This document shows, piece after piece, positions 1-10,801 of a DNA stretch of 64,000 bases (positions are counted from its first letter, which is position 1; every line of letters starts with the position of its first letter). This DNA comes from Stromatinia cepivora (Eukaryota > Ascomycota > Leotiomycetes > Helotiales > Sclerotiniaceae). The DNA is taken from NCBI GenBank assembly GCA_014898415.1, contig RCTD01000011.1, positions 124,001 through 188,000 of the forward strand. Direction: 5' to 3'. Under the pieces are notes generated by a model. It was not told the origin of the DNA, did no database searches, and saw only the letters and a list, made by a program, of their open reading frames with translations. Made by a program: the position numbers and the translations under genes.

Positions 1-515
1 AAGACAATGAATAGTACGATATGAGGTATCTACTGCGACAATTTGTAAAAAGAGAATCTATGGAGAATATAAGAACTTAAAAGTGTTTATGGGGTGTGAC
101 TGTTCGTTCCAATGGAATGGAAATCATAGTGGGGGCTGGTGCAAGGCTGGACTATTTTTTCTATGGGTGCCGACCTCGGGCATGCAAGGCTGAAAATAAT
201 TCTTCCATGCAAATAATAGAATTTTGCCACAAACAATTTCTTTTGCAATGGAGACTGGTCCGAGTCACATCGTGAGAAGACTGATATGATACTCTTACCT
301 TAGAGTTTTTGATGCTTCAAACATTCAAACGTTTAAACGTTCAAACATAGCGAAACAAACAGCTATTGAACGCTCTGGACGTGCTACCCAAGGCGGACGC
401 AACCCTCCTCACACCTTCGACAAATGATCAGGGTAGAGTGGTTCATCATTTTGAGTTATTGTTATTCCTTTATCATACATTCATCCCAAGTTTTATGATC
501 ATCAATTTGAGGTCC
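1..515. other. Intergenic left edge, 3' flank of the Mix17-like gene
   Basis: I see no coding region with family character here. The short open frame around 366-554 on + overlaps the terminal exon and intron of the gene on the other strand. At 318-350 there is a small run of AAACGTT-type words that is locally palindromic. The left neighbour lies outside the window. Confidence 0.6.
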
Positions 516-1122
516 TTAATATTGGCTTGCTGTGTTCTGGCACGCTTTCTGTAAAATACTGTTAGCATGATATAGATCCAAAAAAGAATATTCGTTTGTT
601 CATACCAATTGCTCCAAATACCAGTTGCAAATTGACATGTTTCCTTGGTTTTCATCCATGCAGTTGGTAAAGCTCTTGACCTGGAAGCCACAGTTTGGTT
701 CGCCGAATTGGTTCTTCTCTTGAGTTTGAGTTGCCACAGCATTATCTTGAGCAGCTTCGGGTGCGCTAGATCCACCGCCGAAGAAACCGGTAATGGCATG
801 GCCTAATGAGGATCCGATGGCAACACCTCTACAGAGTTGCGATCAGTATTTGACCTTGAGAAAATATATCTGCGGGAAGGGAGACTCACGCTGCAGTGCT
901 AGCCACTTGTCCGATTAACCCTGGACCAGAAGAACTTTGGGTTTGTGGAGCACCTGCTTGTGCTTGAGGAACTGCTGGGGGAGCTGCACCAGAAGCTGGC
1001 CTTGGTGGGTATGCAGCAGTAGTTGCTGGTCGGGTTTGCTGGACTGTAGGTGGTCTACTGGGAGCTGAGACTGTTGGACGAGATGGGGCGCTTCCCCTTC
1101 CGGATCTTCCTTGACGAGGCAT
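516..1122 (-). CDS. mix17: Mix17/CHCHD2-CHCHD10-type twin CX9C mitochondrial protein
   Basis: Exons 1122-890, 828-606 and 548-516 (complement) join to 162 codons plus stop. The N-terminal half (about residues 1-75) is rich in Ser, Pro, Ala, Gln and Arg, as in mitochondrial presequences. Residues about 78-96 form a Gly/Ala hydrophobic stretch (GVAIGSSLGHAITGFF). The C-terminal CHCH domain has two CX9C motifs, C124/C134 and C145/C155. Family knowledge: these proteins are oxidised by the Mia40 relay in the intermembrane space and act in respiration and cristae organisation. The last exon codes only ten residues (KACQNTASQY), but it supplies the fourth cysteine, so the intron at 605-549 is required. 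The product is normal length for fungi. It runs in the same direction as the downstream lrp1-like gene, with a 535-bp gap. Confidence 0.9.
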
Positions 1123-1657
1123 ATTTGTTTGATGAATTGAAAGAGATGAGTAGATGAGTTGAAGATTTTAGATGTGACGTTACGATTTCGCCTTGAGTCG
1201 GGAAGTGAAGTTGTTTGATGGTGACCAATGAGATACTTGATGAATTTAATCCCGGAACATAATTCCATTCACACGAACTATTTCTAATCGGGTTAGTTTA
1301 GCCTTAACGTTGTAGTTAGTGCACGTGATTTTAGAATAAGATGGCAAGAAACATTATGAGGTTACTAACAGTCAATTATGAGGAGAATATTTAGAGAATA
1401 CATTTTCTCTTTTGCTCTTTTTGAAATCTAAAATATAAATCTACTAAAATCTAGATGATTATGAACAGCATCTTGAGAGAATTGCATTTATTACTTCTTT
1501 CTTTTTGTGTCTAAATAATTATTGTCCAGTTAACTTAAACCTTGAAGTTGTCCTACTTTGCCGTGAAAAATCATGGTATCATCCCGAAGCTAAATCCAGA
1601 ACGCCCTCGTCCAAATATGCATACAACCAGTAAATCTCATATTTCATATCCCATTTG
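1123..1657. other. Intergenic: Mix17 promoter side and lrp1 3' flank
   Basis: This 535-bp AT-leaning spacer lies between two minus-strand genes. It should carry the Mix17 promoter (near 1123-1300) and the lrp1 3' end. I recognise no repeat, RNA gene or conserved site in it. Confidence 0.6.
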
Positions 1658-2527
1658 TCAGATAATTTTAGTTCTTGCTCTTGTCTTCTTTGACTTGCTC
1701 TTTGATTTCTTCTCCTGAGCTCCCCGCTTAGACTTTTTGGATTTGGCGTTGGAAGTGGAAGAGCCATCCTCCATCGACTCCACTGGCGCTGCAACTTTTG
1801 CGGTCTTTGACTTTTTGCTCTTGTGTGCTACCGGTGCAGGCTCATCTGATAAATCAAAAGATGAATTGGAATCATCGGATTCATCTGAAGTTTTTGATTT
1901 TGCATTATTGGGTTCTGTTGTTTCTTCATCCACCTTCCTCTTCTTTGATAGCTCTTCGAATCTGATATGAGACTTGGCTCTCTCCTTCGCCATTTGCTCC
2001 GCTCTTTGCAAATCATACTTGTCATTTCCACTCTGTAAGGTAAGCATAGTCAGTATATATTCCAGGCCATCCAATCGAAGAGGAATAAGAGCTTTCTTAC
2101 TAGTCCTGCCTTGATGAACCTTCCAGCGGCGCCTTTATCTAGTTTAAGGTTCCTCTCTGATGCGACTGCGACGGGAGGATTCTCGGTAAGTTTTATCTTC
2201 TCAAAATACTGCTTCATCCGCGTAAGCTCGGTGAAAACGGGATGTTCACGAGCTTTGACACCATTAAGTCGAAGGTATGCTAATGGGATGGATTAGTATA
2301 AAAGTACAAGATGCGACAGACATGAGTGGATGGGAAACCCTACAGAATAATATGGATTCAATAGCGTATGTGACGAGAGTGTAAAGTTTTGCCTTGTCTA
2401 GCAAAGGCAACTTGCTTGCGAATTCCGGAATGGCTTTTTGAATGAAAGGAGCAACAGCATCTTCTACATCATCAATATCATCATCAAGTTGTTCGAGTAA
2501 AGACAAAATCTTAGTAGGATCCATCAT
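1658..2527 (-). CDS. lrp1: Lrp1/Rrp47-C1D family nuclear exosome cofactor
   Basis: Exons 2527-2344, 2279-2101 and 2032-1658 join to 245 codons plus stop. The N-terminal Sas10/C1D domain (about residues 1-125) shows the family pattern: an acidic start (LLEQLDDDIDDVEDAV), then LYTLVTYAIESILFSYLRL, then the LNGVKAREHPVFTEL motif, and RFIKAGL at its end. The C-terminal half is charged and low-complexity, with repeated KSKKSK blocks suited to RNA binding and nuclear import. Family knowledge: Lrp1 stabilises Rrp6 and acts in 3' processing of 5.8S rRNA, snRNAs and snoRNAs. The start codon is the first of two adjacent ATGs. The gene is divergent from the ketopantoate-reductase-like gene. Confidence 0.9.
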
Positions 2528-3541
2528 GAATTTCTGACGTTGAAGTGGAAGCCGACGTAGCTAGCAGGATATGGATATAATTGTGTCTTCGTATTCGTAA
2601 CCTTTCTTTTAGAAATTTTAGTAAAATATTCCGGAGCTAGCCGGAAGAAAGCGGCCGCATCAATTACATTTAAATTGACGTCTTCCAATTGGATTACACG
2701 AATGTCTTGCAGGGATATTAAGATAAATATTCTTTCAAGTGCTTAATCAACATTTTTCTCGATTCTGGATATTTGAATGTAAATGATATTTTATTACTTG
2801 AGTCTTTCTCCAATACAACTCCGACTCTCGCCTCCCATTCGTACATTTACTCTCTCTTCTTTTATATCTTGTCCATGTGCGAATTTTACATATTATATGC
2901 GAATAGACTTCAGTCTTATTTTATACTAAGCCATAGCCTCAAATATATCTCGAGTTAGCTTCAATCCCCCCACTGAAAGGAGCTATAACTTTCGCCTCAT
3001 CTCATACAGTGTCAACAAAACCCTACCCTCCGCCATTATCCGTTACAAAGCTACTCTTTTTCCCCTTTGCGGATGTGTATAAAGACGTGAAAATTGACTC
3101 CTTTGGTTTTGAGTGCAGACGATTGCAATAACGACAGAGTAGACATCTTGCTTCTGCTTGTCTGCCATGAGTTGATTTCAATAACCATTGAGAGTGTTCA
3201 TCCTGTCTTTTCCAAGGTGCGGTCGTCCGCTGTGGCGGGTGCTTGCTCAAAACCCTCAAAATCGTCGATGGCTCTCAGGTAGCATTTCCTTGGGCCGGGT
3301 GGCCACTCGCACTTGGTCGAGGCAAAACGAGACATACTGGTGGCCGAGGCGGAAAGGAAGATTGCATGCCAACTTGTTATGCGTCTGGGGTTCAGAGACA
3401 GACCCCACCACCAGCGGACCTTCTAGGAGTTATGGGAATAGTAGCCATGGAGTCGATGCAAGCGATGGGTGGTCAAACAACGATATCACGAATCAAGAAA
3501 GCAGACCCAGACAAATTATACCCAATGATCATGCATATGCT
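2528..3541. other. Divergent intergenic region, possible 5' exon of the next gene
   Basis: About 1 kb separates lrp1 from the first in-frame ATG of the reductase-like gene. The reductase reading frame is open from 3185 to 3541 but has no ATG there. The stretch is therefore 5' UTR, part of an intron, or the end of an exon whose ATG lies upstream. An ATG at 3268 closely followed by a GT donor (3278) is one candidate first exon, but I cannot prove it. Confidence 0.5.
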
Positions 3542-5050
3542 ATGGATATAGATCTGCAGGATGAACAGGAATTGGACTCATGCAGTGAAGAAGAAAGCAA
3601 TGCGTCATTGACCGAATCTGACTACTCGGATTGCCGTTTGAAATGGGAGGCAGATATGGGGTTGTCGCCAGGAGAGCTACAGGATAACAATGACTCGGGA
3701 GAGCCTGCGAATCGTCATGTCTCTGAGGTTGGCCCTGAACATTCGTCTTCTCCACACTATCTGGTCACAGATATGGAATTTACCGATCAGGAGTCACCTG
3801 CAATGCCTTACCAGAATGGTCAAGAAGCTTTGCAGTCAAGTCAACAAGCCAATGTTCATTACAAATTACCATCTCAATATTCAACTCATCGAGAGGACAG
3901 GTCTATATCACGCACCATCCATGTCCTAGGGACAGGGCCTATTGGGCAATTCATTGCATACAACCTTGCTGGAATGGACTGTCCGCCGCCTATTACTTTA
4001 CTGATGCATCGACCACTGTTAATTCAACAATGGCATCACAGCCGCCAAGTTCTCAGAGTATTCACGGATGAAATCATAAGGGAGCAATCAGGTTTCAACG
4101 TTGAATTATCCGCAAGTTTCAATATTCCTGGGCCCGAGTCAGAAACTACCACCGAGCACAGATTTGGATATACTGAGGAGGTGATAGACAACCTGGTCAT
4201 TACTACGAACGGGGACAAAACGGTGGCGGCGCTCACATCAATAAAGCATCGTCTTCGGCCCAATTCAACTATATGTTTTGTGCAACATGGAGCAGGCGTT
4301 ATCGAGGATGTTAACAAACATGTTTTCCCGAATTTGCAAGAACGTCCTCATTACATGCTTGGTAATTTGTCTCATGGATTGTTTGCAACAGACCAACTAT
4401 GGACCGTGGCTCAAACTACGCAGGGACAGCTAAAGCTTACCATTCCCCCAACTGACACCAATGCGCCCGCCGATGGAATATTGTCTGAAAGCACAGATAG
4501 GAAGCTCTTGAATAATTGGGCCCCATCTTCAAGATACATGTTAATGGCACTAAGCCGATCTCCTCAACTTGAAGCCATAGGCTTAAACTATCCTGAGTTC
4601 ATGAAATTTCATCTCGAATACATAGCCGTCAATTCCATCATTGGGCCGTTATCTGTCATCTTCGATTGTTCAAACGACCACCTGTTATACAATTTCCAGG
4701 CGACTCAGACGATGAAGTTCCTTTTAAAGGAGATTTCGCAAGTTCTGAAAAATCTTCCGGAGCTTGCGACAGTCGCAAACGTTAATAAACGTTTTGGAAA
4801 TCGCAGGCTGACAAGCATGGTGTTATCTGTGCTTGCTCGTAGCGGGAAAAATGTGACATCTATGTTACACAACGTTAGAAAAGGAATGAAAACGGACATT
4901 GACTTTTACAATGGCTACCTCGCTCGACGAGCTAAAGAATTGGAGATTCCCTTCACTTCAAATGAGCTAGTCATAAGTATGGTGAAAGCAAAACAAGCTA
5001 TGAAATCCAGGGAGATGAATTCACATATACCCGTGGTTGATCGGAGATAG
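3542..5050 (+). CDS. Ketopantoate reductase (ApbA/PanE)-like protein
   Basis: From the first in-frame ATG this is a single open frame of 502 codons. The first ~125 residues are acidic, Ser-rich and not conserved in the family. The nucleotide-binding Rossmann fold follows, with VLGTGPIGQFIAYNLAG at about 128-144 (GxGxxG). A C-terminal helical ketopantoate-reductase domain comes next: EYIAVNSIIGPL corresponds to the conserved Asn-containing catalytic helix, and the MKTDIDFYNGYLARRAKEL segment is the family's substrate-domain signature. Family knowledge: the reaction is NADPH reduction of 2-dehydropantoate to pantoate in pantothenate synthesis. Several fungal paralogs have diverged roles, so the true substrate is uncertain. 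The true 5' end is uncertain because the frame stays open upstream to 3185. The N-terminal extension is longer than in bacterial PanE (about 300 aa). Confidence 0.75.
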   Translation: MDIDLQDEQELDSCSEEESNASLTESDYSDCRLKWEADMGLSPGELQDNNDSGEPANRHVSEVGPEHSSSPHYLVTDMEFTDQESPAMPYQNGQEALQSSQQANVHYKLPSQYSTHREDRSISRTIHVLGTGPIGQFIAYNLAGMDCPPPITLLMHRPLLIQQWHHSRQVLRVFTDEIIREQSGFNVELSASFNIPGPESETTTEHRFGYTEEVIDNLVITTNGDKTVAALTSIKHRLRPNSTICFVQHGAGVIEDVNKHVFPNLQERPHYMLGNLSHGLFATDQLWTVAQTTQGQLKLTIPPTDTNAPADGILSESTDRKLLNNWAPSSRYMLMALSRSPQLEAIGLNYPEFMKFHLEYIAVNSIIGPLSVIFDCSNDHLLYNFQATQTMKFLLKEISQVLKNLPELATVANVNKRFGNRRLTSMVLSVLARSGKNVTSMLHNVRKGMKTDIDFYNGYLARRAKELEIPFTSNELVISMVKAKQAMKSREMNSHIPVVDRR

Positions 5051-5489
5051 ATGGAATGCATAGACATGATGGGACCGTGAGCGAAGGGCCTGGTTATGTA
5101 TTACTGTGTATGAATGTATGTTTATGTTAGAATTAACAGCACCTGTATAGTACGTCTTAGATATCCGATATGTCCAAGTCACCTACCAAAGTGACACTAT
5201 AGATTATAGATTATAGATCAATGAATATTGCACATATGCCTCTCTTACATATTTGAATCCTTAATGCGGCTACCTTATGCTACTGTGTATTTCCCATAGG
5301 ATCAACAGTTGGATTGAAAGGTAATCCCATTCATTCACTGTTGTGGTGTGATAGTCTTTTTAGCCCAATGAGGGGTAATCATGGGCCTTCGCCAAAAAGT
5401 TGGGTACCATAAGGCTGATTACCGCAAAGTACAACACCCCTCATTTTCTTCAACCAGAACAAGCATCACACACAATCACAACTTTAAAT
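5051..5489. other. Intergenic: reductase-like 3' flank and PDCD5 promoter
   Basis: This 439-bp gap lies between two co-oriented genes. The reductase terminator side (5051-5300) is AT-rich and contains a short TATAGAT repeat near 5200. No gene is recognised. Confidence 0.6.
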
Positions 5490-6001
5490 ATGGAAGACGA
5501 CGATTTAGCACAGGTGAGTTACAAAACATATTTGCCATGATTCAAAAATTAATTGTTCTTCAGATCAGAAAAGCTCGACTTGAGCAACTGAAATCCCAAG
5601 GCGGAGGAGGTGGTCGAGCAGGCGCTGCAAGTGGCAGCGGAGGACAAGACGAGGGCAGACAGTGCGCTTTATGCTCCCATACATATAAATAATTCGCTAA
5701 TGTTTTGCGCAATAGGCAGCAAGAAGAAGCGGCTCGTCAATCTATCCTGACACAAATCCTCGAACCCGAAGCTGCAGATCGTCTAGGGCGCATTAGACTT
5801 GTGAAAGAGTCCAGAGCTGTCGATGTTGAAAATCGTTTGATCATGTTGGCGAGATCGGGACAGTTGAGACAGAAGATCACGGAAGAACAATTGAAGGATT
5901 TGTTGAGCAGTGTATCGGAAGCCCAGGAGAAAGAAGAAAAGATTGTGGTTACTAGGAGGAAGGGCACTTGGGATGATGATGATGATCTTTTGGACTTATA
6001 G
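5490..6001 (+). CDS. PDCD5/TFAR19-family DNA-binding protein
   Basis: Exons 5490-5513, 5564-5661 and 5716-6001 join to 135 codons plus stop. The N-terminus (MEDDDLAQIRKARLEQLKSQ) and the helical core (RQSILTQILEPEAADRLGRI, then RLIMLARSGQLRQKITEEQL) match the PDCD5 family. The acidic tail DDDDDLLDL is also typical. Family knowledge: a small nuclear/cytosolic protein with a three-helix core. It is implicated in apoptosis and chaperonin binding in animals; its role in fungi is poorly defined. The first exon encodes only eight residues. The second intron uses an unusual donor, GTGCGC, but has a good CTAAT branch site and is needed to keep the frame. It is convergent with coq4, with 165 bp between the two stops. 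Confidence 0.9.
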
Positions 6002-6166
6002 TTTGTGGTTGGGGAATTTGGCAATGATTCGGCGGGCAGACATTTCAGGAATGGAATCTATAATGCTGGGACAATCTTTGGCCTCCGAGGGATAGGAGTT
6101 AATATTGCGAGGTTTTGGGAAACCTTTACTGCTATGGCATCAAATTACTATGGTATCAAGTCTTCC

Positions 6167-7063
6167 TCAAGTTGCTTTTTGAGCCTTTTTTCTCTCCTTC
6201 TCCATCCGCCTAATTTCCCTAAGGTCGAGGGGCTTCTCAATGCCTAACTCCTCTCTCAATTCTTCAACACTCCTTTCCAACTGCTCCTCCCAATAAACAT
6301 TAATAAGCTCCTCTGCTTTCAAGCCATTCGTGAACGCCCAAGGCGCATAAATCGTAAAGAATCTCCTCCTCTCTGCTGGCTTCAATGACATCACAGCAAA
6401 CATACTCAAGCCCGTCATTGGCAACAGAGTATTAGCAAACTCAAAGGCCTTGAGCGCCACTTCGCCTTCCCGCACAATAGGTAGCCCCGTTATAGCGTGG
6501 TAAAAATCATGACATTCGCGATACCGCTGCATAACATATGCACATTCTTCATCATCAATGTATTTTACTGAATCTCGTGTATCGGGCGAGACTCCTTCAC
6601 GGTCCAACCAATCTGCGTAGCAGCGGCCCACGGCGTTTGGGGGAAGCGTCCGGAGATTTGTTATGGAAAGAGTTTTGGAAGATATGCGAGGGCGATCGCG
6701 TAGGATACGTCGGCCTGTGGGAGAAGAAAGCATGGCATCACGGAGACGGTAAATGAAATATGGTGTTGCGGTTGCCTCTCCGCAAGCTGCTATGAGATCT
6801 AATTTCCAATGTTAGTTGCGTTCAAATATAGCTTTCAATTATCAGTTCATACCTGCACGATAAGGATTGAAGAATGCCATAATTGCTGAGCCTACAGCCA
6901 AACCACCACGCTCAATAGAAGTAAGTGGTACATGGCCTGGATAATTTGGGGCTGGACGATGTAATACACTGAAGCTTCTTGTAGCTATATTCATTGAGCA
7001 GACAGTAAGTAGTTCCCTGGGAAGACGGGCTGCCTGGGTATATAGACGAGGATACAGAGACAT
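6167..7063 (-). CDS. coq4: Coq4, ubiquinone biosynthesis protein
   Basis: Exons 7063-6853 and 6798-6167 join to 280 codons plus stop. The N-terminus is basic and hydroxylated, fitting mitochondrial import. The Coq4 core begins near [20 protein letters not shown]. The conserved metal-binding motif HDxxH is present as HDFYH at residues 167-171. The C-terminus carries [20 protein letters not shown], another Coq4 block. Family knowledge: Coq4 is a peripheral inner-membrane protein on the matrix side. It organises the CoQ synthome and takes part in oxidative decarboxylation of the quinone ring. The length is normal for fungi and I see no frame breaks. The gene is divergent from the SET-domain gene across a 272-bp shared promoter. 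Confidence 0.93.
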
Positions 7064-7335
7064 ATTTCGAATTATGCCTGATATATTGTGTCTCCTTGGT
7101 GTTGAGGCGTAGGTTAGGAGAGCTTCAATTACATTACCTGCCGCCCTTTCATCAGAAGAGCTCTCGGCAAAAGCAGCACTAGAAGAAGACTTGAATCCTC
7201 CAATTTACTTGCGCATAATGAAATGAATGATAGTTGACTTTACAAAGAATGATTGATCTCGAAGTACGGATACTTTCGTTGGCAAATGCCTATATCTAGT
7301 AGTTCTAGGTAAAGCTGGTGGAAAATATCCACATA

Positions 7336-8760
7336 ATGGATCAATCTCATAGCACAGATTCCGATCTCCCGCAACAAGCAGATCCTTCGTCCAGCTACAA
7401 TGCGAACATGGACATGCGAGTACATGAAGAGTTTACAAAATGGGCTGCTGATCATGGCGTCATCATTAATGGAGTTTCACCGTTTCGATTCCCAGAAAAG
7501 GGTCTGGGCTTGGTTGCGAACAAGAAATTCGAGGTACAAGAGCTGCAATGGATTGTTATACCTCTTTTCAAACATTCCTGTGCTTGCTAATCTATAATAG
7601 ATAGGTGATACTCTGGTGCGGGTCCCCATAAAGGTGCTTCGTAAAGTCACAGATGTACCTTCTCAGTATTCCGAGTTGGCACCAAATATAAATGTTCATG
7701 CTCTTCTGGCTCTGACCTTGGATTCTCTGCTTGGGCCAGAATGGAAAGCCGCCCTTCCTTCCAAACCAGACATGCATAGCTACATGCCTTTGTTTTGGGA
7801 TCCCTCTTTATCGGAGCTTCTTCCATACTCAGCGCAAACTCTCCTCAAAGCGCAAAAAGAGAAAATCGGCTCGGCCTGGACAATTATCTGTAAAGCGTTC
7901 CCGGAACCACCAATATCCTACGATGAATTCATGTACAACTATAGTATTGTCAACAGTAGAACATTTTATTATCTCTCACCAACTATCAAGTCCTCCAAGC
8001 TCCAGCCCCCGAAAGAAGACCGCCTTGCGTTGAATCCTTTCGCGGACTATATGAATCATAGCTCACAACCGACGGTTAATGCGACCCTTACTCGCGCTGG
8101 CTACACACGTGAGCAAGACCATTCCTTCAGCGTTATACTTCCTTATCATCTCTACCACCATTCTCCTTCTCATTCCATGTTATACATATACTTTGCACTT
8201 TCAATGAAGATGTGCGCCTAAGCTCTCATCATCAACCGTCACTAACCCCTAACATTCTAGTCACGGCCTCACAGCCCATAAAGGAAGGTTCCGAAGTGCA
8301 TATCTCATACGGAAGTCACAACAACGATTTCCTCCTCGTCGAGTATGGATTCATACTAGATGAAAACCAGTGGGACGAGGTAACCCTAGATCCATGGATA
8401 ACACCTTTGCTGAATCCAGACCAAAAAGAACAGCTCAAAGAAATGGGGTTTCTCGGTAACTATCTGCTAGATCAAGACACCATATGTTATCGCACGCAGG
8501 TAGTTCTAAGAATTCTCTGTCTACCATTGGGTAGATGGAAAAGATTCGTACAGGGATTGGAGGGTGAAGAAGTTTCTCAAGAGGCTGCGGACAAAGTTCT
8601 GCTGAAAGTACTAATGGTTGGCAACACAGAGGTCATGGAAACAATCAAGAGGATAAATAAAAGTCATGCAGGGCTGGATGGTCAGAGAGATACGTTGAAT
8701 AGACGCTCAAACCAGCTTGTTTTGTTGTTGGAGGGGGCGTTGAATCGAATAAAATGCTGA
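7336..8760 (+). CDS. SET-domain protein lysine methyltransferase, SETD6/Rubisco-LSMT type
   Basis: Exons 7336-7533, 7601-8108 and 8261-8760 join to 401 codons plus stop. The split SET domain runs from about residue 35 (HGVIINGVSPFRFPEKGLGL) to about 266. Key motifs are VNSRTFYYL near 183-191, the DYMNHSS cofactor motif at about 216-222, and ISYGSHNNDFLLVEYGF at about 250-266, where the SET tyrosine lies. A helical C-terminal substrate-binding domain with DxxLL and RR elements follows, as in the RKM/SETD3/SETD6 group. Family knowledge: these enzymes methylate non-histone targets such as ribosomal proteins. The exact substrate cannot be read from sequence. An upstream in-frame GTG at 7318 is ignored because ATG at 7336 is the first true start. 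Confidence 0.88.
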
Positions 8761-9448
8761 GGCTCACCAAGCTCACTTTGATTATATGATGAGCTTCTCG
8801 ATCTCCTTAGTTTTTAAGACATATCTTTCGAGTCACTTCATCCTCCCGTAGAAATTCTTGTCGCCTATCAACGTCCATTCGATTACTAGTCTATCTAGGC
8901 ACTACGGTGGAACCGCTGAAGAGTCTCACAAAGGAAAATGAAGCACCCATGGGTAATATTAACAATCCATTCTAAGTCAAGAAAAACTTGCCAAAGTCTG
9001 CAAGGTATAAGTACTTTTATGCTCTGTACAGCCATATACAAAGCTATTTCTAGCAAACCCGCTTATCAGTCAATCTGGTGATTTCTGTCTCACTAAAACA
9101 GTACGATGCACTGCTCTAGACACTAAATACTCAGCCAAATGCGCTTTGAAAGGGAGAGCATTGCTAACTCTCGGAGCGCTTCGCTTGAGGGGTCGAAGGG
9201 ACATTGGGAGTGGGCGAGAAATGGATATTTAAAAGAAAGCAATTATCTGACAGCTCAGAATACATCCATCGCGCAAATCGCACTTCTATGGTACAAGCTT
9301 TATTTTGAAATACAGTCAAGAACTGAAAGTGCTCATTATTCCAAATGTCAAATATGCCATAACCCCAATGCCAACGCCCTTTCCGTTCTCTAGTTTTGTT
9401 TATTTCGAGGTGAAATCATGGAATTTTATACTCAAGGTTGAACCTACC
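8761..9448. other. Convergent 3' intergenic region
   Basis: These 688 bp lie between the stop of the SET-domain gene and the stop of the RRM gene on the other strand. Short frames at 9139-9571 on + have no family character and partly overlap the RRM gene's last exon. No RNA gene or repeat is recognised. Confidence 0.6.
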
Positions 9449-10801
9449 TCATTCTGGTCTCGGTCTTTTGGCACCGTGGGGATTTTGCCAATCGCCACCA
9501 GCATTTTGGTTTTGTTGGAAAAACGCAGGATTAAAATGTGGTTGCATAGGTTGGAAACCGTTCCCACCTGATTTGTCAAGTCAGTAATGAACGTGATATC
9601 TCTATGTGGTACTTGGGATCACTCAGCAAGAAAGCTGTTGCACGTACCTTGCATTGCCCCACCCATCTGTGCCATGTTTCCCATATTCATAGGCATACCC
9701 ATCCCTCCCATGCCGCCCATTGGCATCCCTCCCATAGGCATCCCTCCCATCATACCATTTCCCATTCCTCCTCGACCTCCTCTCATACCCCCAGGTCCAC
9801 CGCGCATGCCACCCATCATTCCTCCACGGTTAAATCCGCCAAATTGATTTCCCATGGGATTTCCTTGAAATCCTCCGCCCATTGAAGAATTAAAGCCACC
9901 ACCCATAGATCCTCCTGCTCCCGAAAAGTTGCGGTTGAAATTGCCTTGATTCATGTTGCTGTTCATGCCTCCACGAGAAGAGTTGTAACCACCACCACGA
10001 CCACGGAAATTACCACCAAAGTTACCTGTACTGTGACTGCCCCGCTCACTGCCGTAACCTCCTGGTCCCGAGCTCGATCGACTATTTTGCCCTTCTTTAG
10101 TGGCGCGGGCTGGCGCGTCCTTAGGTAAAGTACGGAATGGATTGACATTTGGGTTGTGGTATGTAACCGTCTGCTTCTTGACATATTGTTGACCTTCGCC
10201 GAAAGCGTCAATCTTTCGTTTCGCTACAGTTGCAGCTTGTTGGGATGTAAATTCCACGTAGGCTTGTCTGTGATTAAAGTCAGTGGTTCGGCATTTTGAG
10301 ACTATGGTGTATGGTAAAATACCCCTTGCTTTTTCCGTTAACTTTATGTTCAGAAAAAGTCATCTCCTTCAGCTCATCTTCCACTTGAGCCTGATTAATC
10401 CAACCCCGGACATCATCATCAGTATTCCACCAATGCAACTCCGATATGAGCAAGGCCGTAGTCGCTCCTTGATCGATTGGACGATCATCGGAGCCCTCCT
10501 TTCTTTTTACACCTTGTTGTTGAGGGGCTTGTTTGGGTATGTCGAGAAGATCTTGGCCGGATTCGTCGGTGCTCTTTATTTTTTGTTGGCCTTCGATGAG
10601 CTTATCCTTCTCATTACTAACCTTAATATCTACGTAATCGTCATCTTGGTCTTCGTGTTTACCATTTGTCTCGGCGACTGGGACGATGGAAGCTTCAACA
10701 CCATCAATCTTGACATCACCTTCGTCATCCTTTTTGAAGATTGCATCCTGTTCAGTGTTGGTATCGCCATAGATGTCAATGTCGAACTCGTCATCAGCCA
10801 T
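9449..10801 (-). CDS. CPSF6/CFIm68-like RRM protein with Gly/Met-rich tail
   Basis: Exons 10801-10323, 10267-9648 and 9567-9449 join to 405 codons plus stop. An acidic N-terminus (DDEFDIDIYGD) opens the protein. One RRM follows: ALLISELHWWNTDDDVRGWI is RNP2-like, and NGKSKGQAYVEFTS is RNP1-like, spanning the first intron. This WW-TD-D pattern resembles metazoan CPSF6/CPSF7. The rest is a long RGG and GGM-rich low-complexity region, ending in GAKRPRPE. Family knowledge: such proteins bind pre-mRNA upstream of the poly(A) site or act in mRNP assembly. That this is a functional CFIm subunit is inference. The terminal exon was too short to stand out, but it is required because the preceding frame otherwise runs into the intron. 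Confidence 0.85.

Noticed and set aside
9587..9885. Pro- and His-rich frames on +
   Set aside because: They are antisense shadows of the Gly/Met-rich exon of the RRM gene.
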